A stretch of DNA of 36,180 nt from the NCBI GenBank assembly GCA_031274525.1, contig JAISQA010000028.1:1-36180 (forward strand), in the 5' to 3' direction. Below are positions 35,590 to 36,180 of the stretch, piece after piece (the first letter of the stretch is position 1; each line of letters begins with the position of its first letter). This DNA is from Candidatus Margulisiibacteriota bacterium. GTDB lineage: Bacteria; Margulisbacteria; Termititenacia; Termititenacales; Termititenacaceae. The notes below the pieces were generated by a model. That model was given only the letters and a program-made list of their open reading frames with translations, did not search any database and was not told the origin of the DNA. Made by a program: the position numbers and the translations under genes.

Positions 35590-35714
35590 AAAAATCCTCC
35601 CCTTTTACAGCATAACTATCGAGCGTACAGCCTGAATACTTGCATCAAGTTTTTAGAATATATTAGGCCGGGGTATCGCCCCGGAGCGGGATAAATATAT
35701 CGGCCTGAGAGAAA

Positions 35715-35783
35715 GAGAGAAAGGGACAGATAAAATACCCAGTGCGCCGGCTCACTGACCGCTCTGCCCTGTCCCTTTCTCTC
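35715..35783. repeat. 15-bp perfect inverted repeat/long hairpin
   Basis: GAGAGAAAGGGACAG (35715-35729) and CTGTCCCTTTCTCTC (35769-35783), inner CAGTG/CACTG stem. Confidence 0.75.
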
Positions 35784-35812
35784 AAAAGTAAAAATCCCAA
35801 AAAAATGCCAGT

Positions 35813-35828
35813 TGGCATATTTTTTGCA
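35813..35828 (+). promoter_or_regulatory. Sigma-54 promoter upstream of Rpn-like gene
   Basis: TGGCAT-ATTTT-TTGCA (GG-N10-GC), ~54 nt upstream of ATG 35882. Confidence 0.65.
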
Positions 35829-35881
35829 TTTTAGGGTTTGTGCAGCTGGCATAAATTCTTTAAGAAAGGCAGGTAAAAAAT

Positions 35882-36180
35882 ATGGCAGAGAGGTTGAATC
35901 CGTTGAATGATTTTTTGTTCATGAAATATATGGGGGAGAAAGGGGACGAGACACAGCTTTTGTCATTTCTCAACGCTGTGTTAAAAAGAACCGGGCAGGA
36001 TAAATTGCAGAGTGTGGAAATTCTGGAAAACAAGACGCTGGCGGCGGAGACCATCGATGCGAAGACCGGTATTCTGGATATTCTGGCTGTTACGAACGAT
36101 GGCGCTAAAATAAATATCGAGGTGCAGCTCTGCAATCTCGGAGATATGGACAGGCGCAGTTTGTTTTACTGGAGCCGGGA
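35882..36180 (+). CDS. Rpn/PD-(D/E)XK-family nuclease or putative transposase, partial (runs off right edge)
   Basis: Hand translation MAERLNPLNDFLFMKYMGEKGDETQLLSFLNAVLKRTGQ...LDILAVTNDGAKINIEVQLCNLGDMDRRSLFYWSR; not in the ORF track because it has no stop in the window. Confidence 0.85.
   Translation, partial: MAERLNPLNDFLFMKYMGEKGDETQLLSFLNAVLKRTGQDKLQSVEILENKTLAAETIDAKTGILDILAVTNDGAKINIEVQLCNLGDMDRRSLFYWSR

Noticed and set aside
35847-35862. Second TGGCATAAATTCTTTA sigma-54 site before the Rpn-like gene
   Set aside because: -12 GC element absent.

Overview
The window is a mostly GC-rich (~55% by eye) bacterial chromosome segment. It contains the following recognisable blocks. (i) A gmk-rpoZ-coaBC block followed by a 97-aa gene matching only the N-terminal domain of PriA. 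(ii) A prepilin gene, a GspF/PilC-like gene and a YifB/ComM gene. (iii) Two ZIP metal transporters. (iv) A TIGR03916/TIGR03915-type radical-SAM pair, mutL, and thiH/thiG/thiE(ThiD2 fusion). (v) Two orphan ABC ATPases. (vi) A TetR-TolC-MFP-RND efflux locus, hsp20, and a sigma-54 activator without a sensor domain. (vii) A truncated Rpn-type nuclease at the right edge. Three structures stand out. First, a conspicuously AT-rich island (~21.13-24.12 kb) beside tRNA-Asn carries RtcB ligase, a P-loop polynucleotide-kinase-like protein and a truncated Thg1-like protein. The last is fused head-on to an hsdR remnant that ends at a 40-bp copy of the tRNA-Asn 3' end. Second, two divergent 'small HTH regulator / His-rich phage-tail-collar-like protein' modules lie ~12 kb apart with no other phage genes; one partner runs off the left edge and is absent from the ORF track. 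Third, several near-consensus sigma-54 (-24/-12) promoters share an extended TGCCA-NN-TGGCAT dyad and precede the pilin, comM, hsp20 (variant) and Rpn genes, with a sigma-54 activator encoded in the same window. Short tandem repeats (7-bp TGTTACC x10 in the tetR leader; 12-bp TGTATTACAAAA in the comM leader and the thiH coding sequence) are also notable. All family assignments come from reading translations; no database searches were run.
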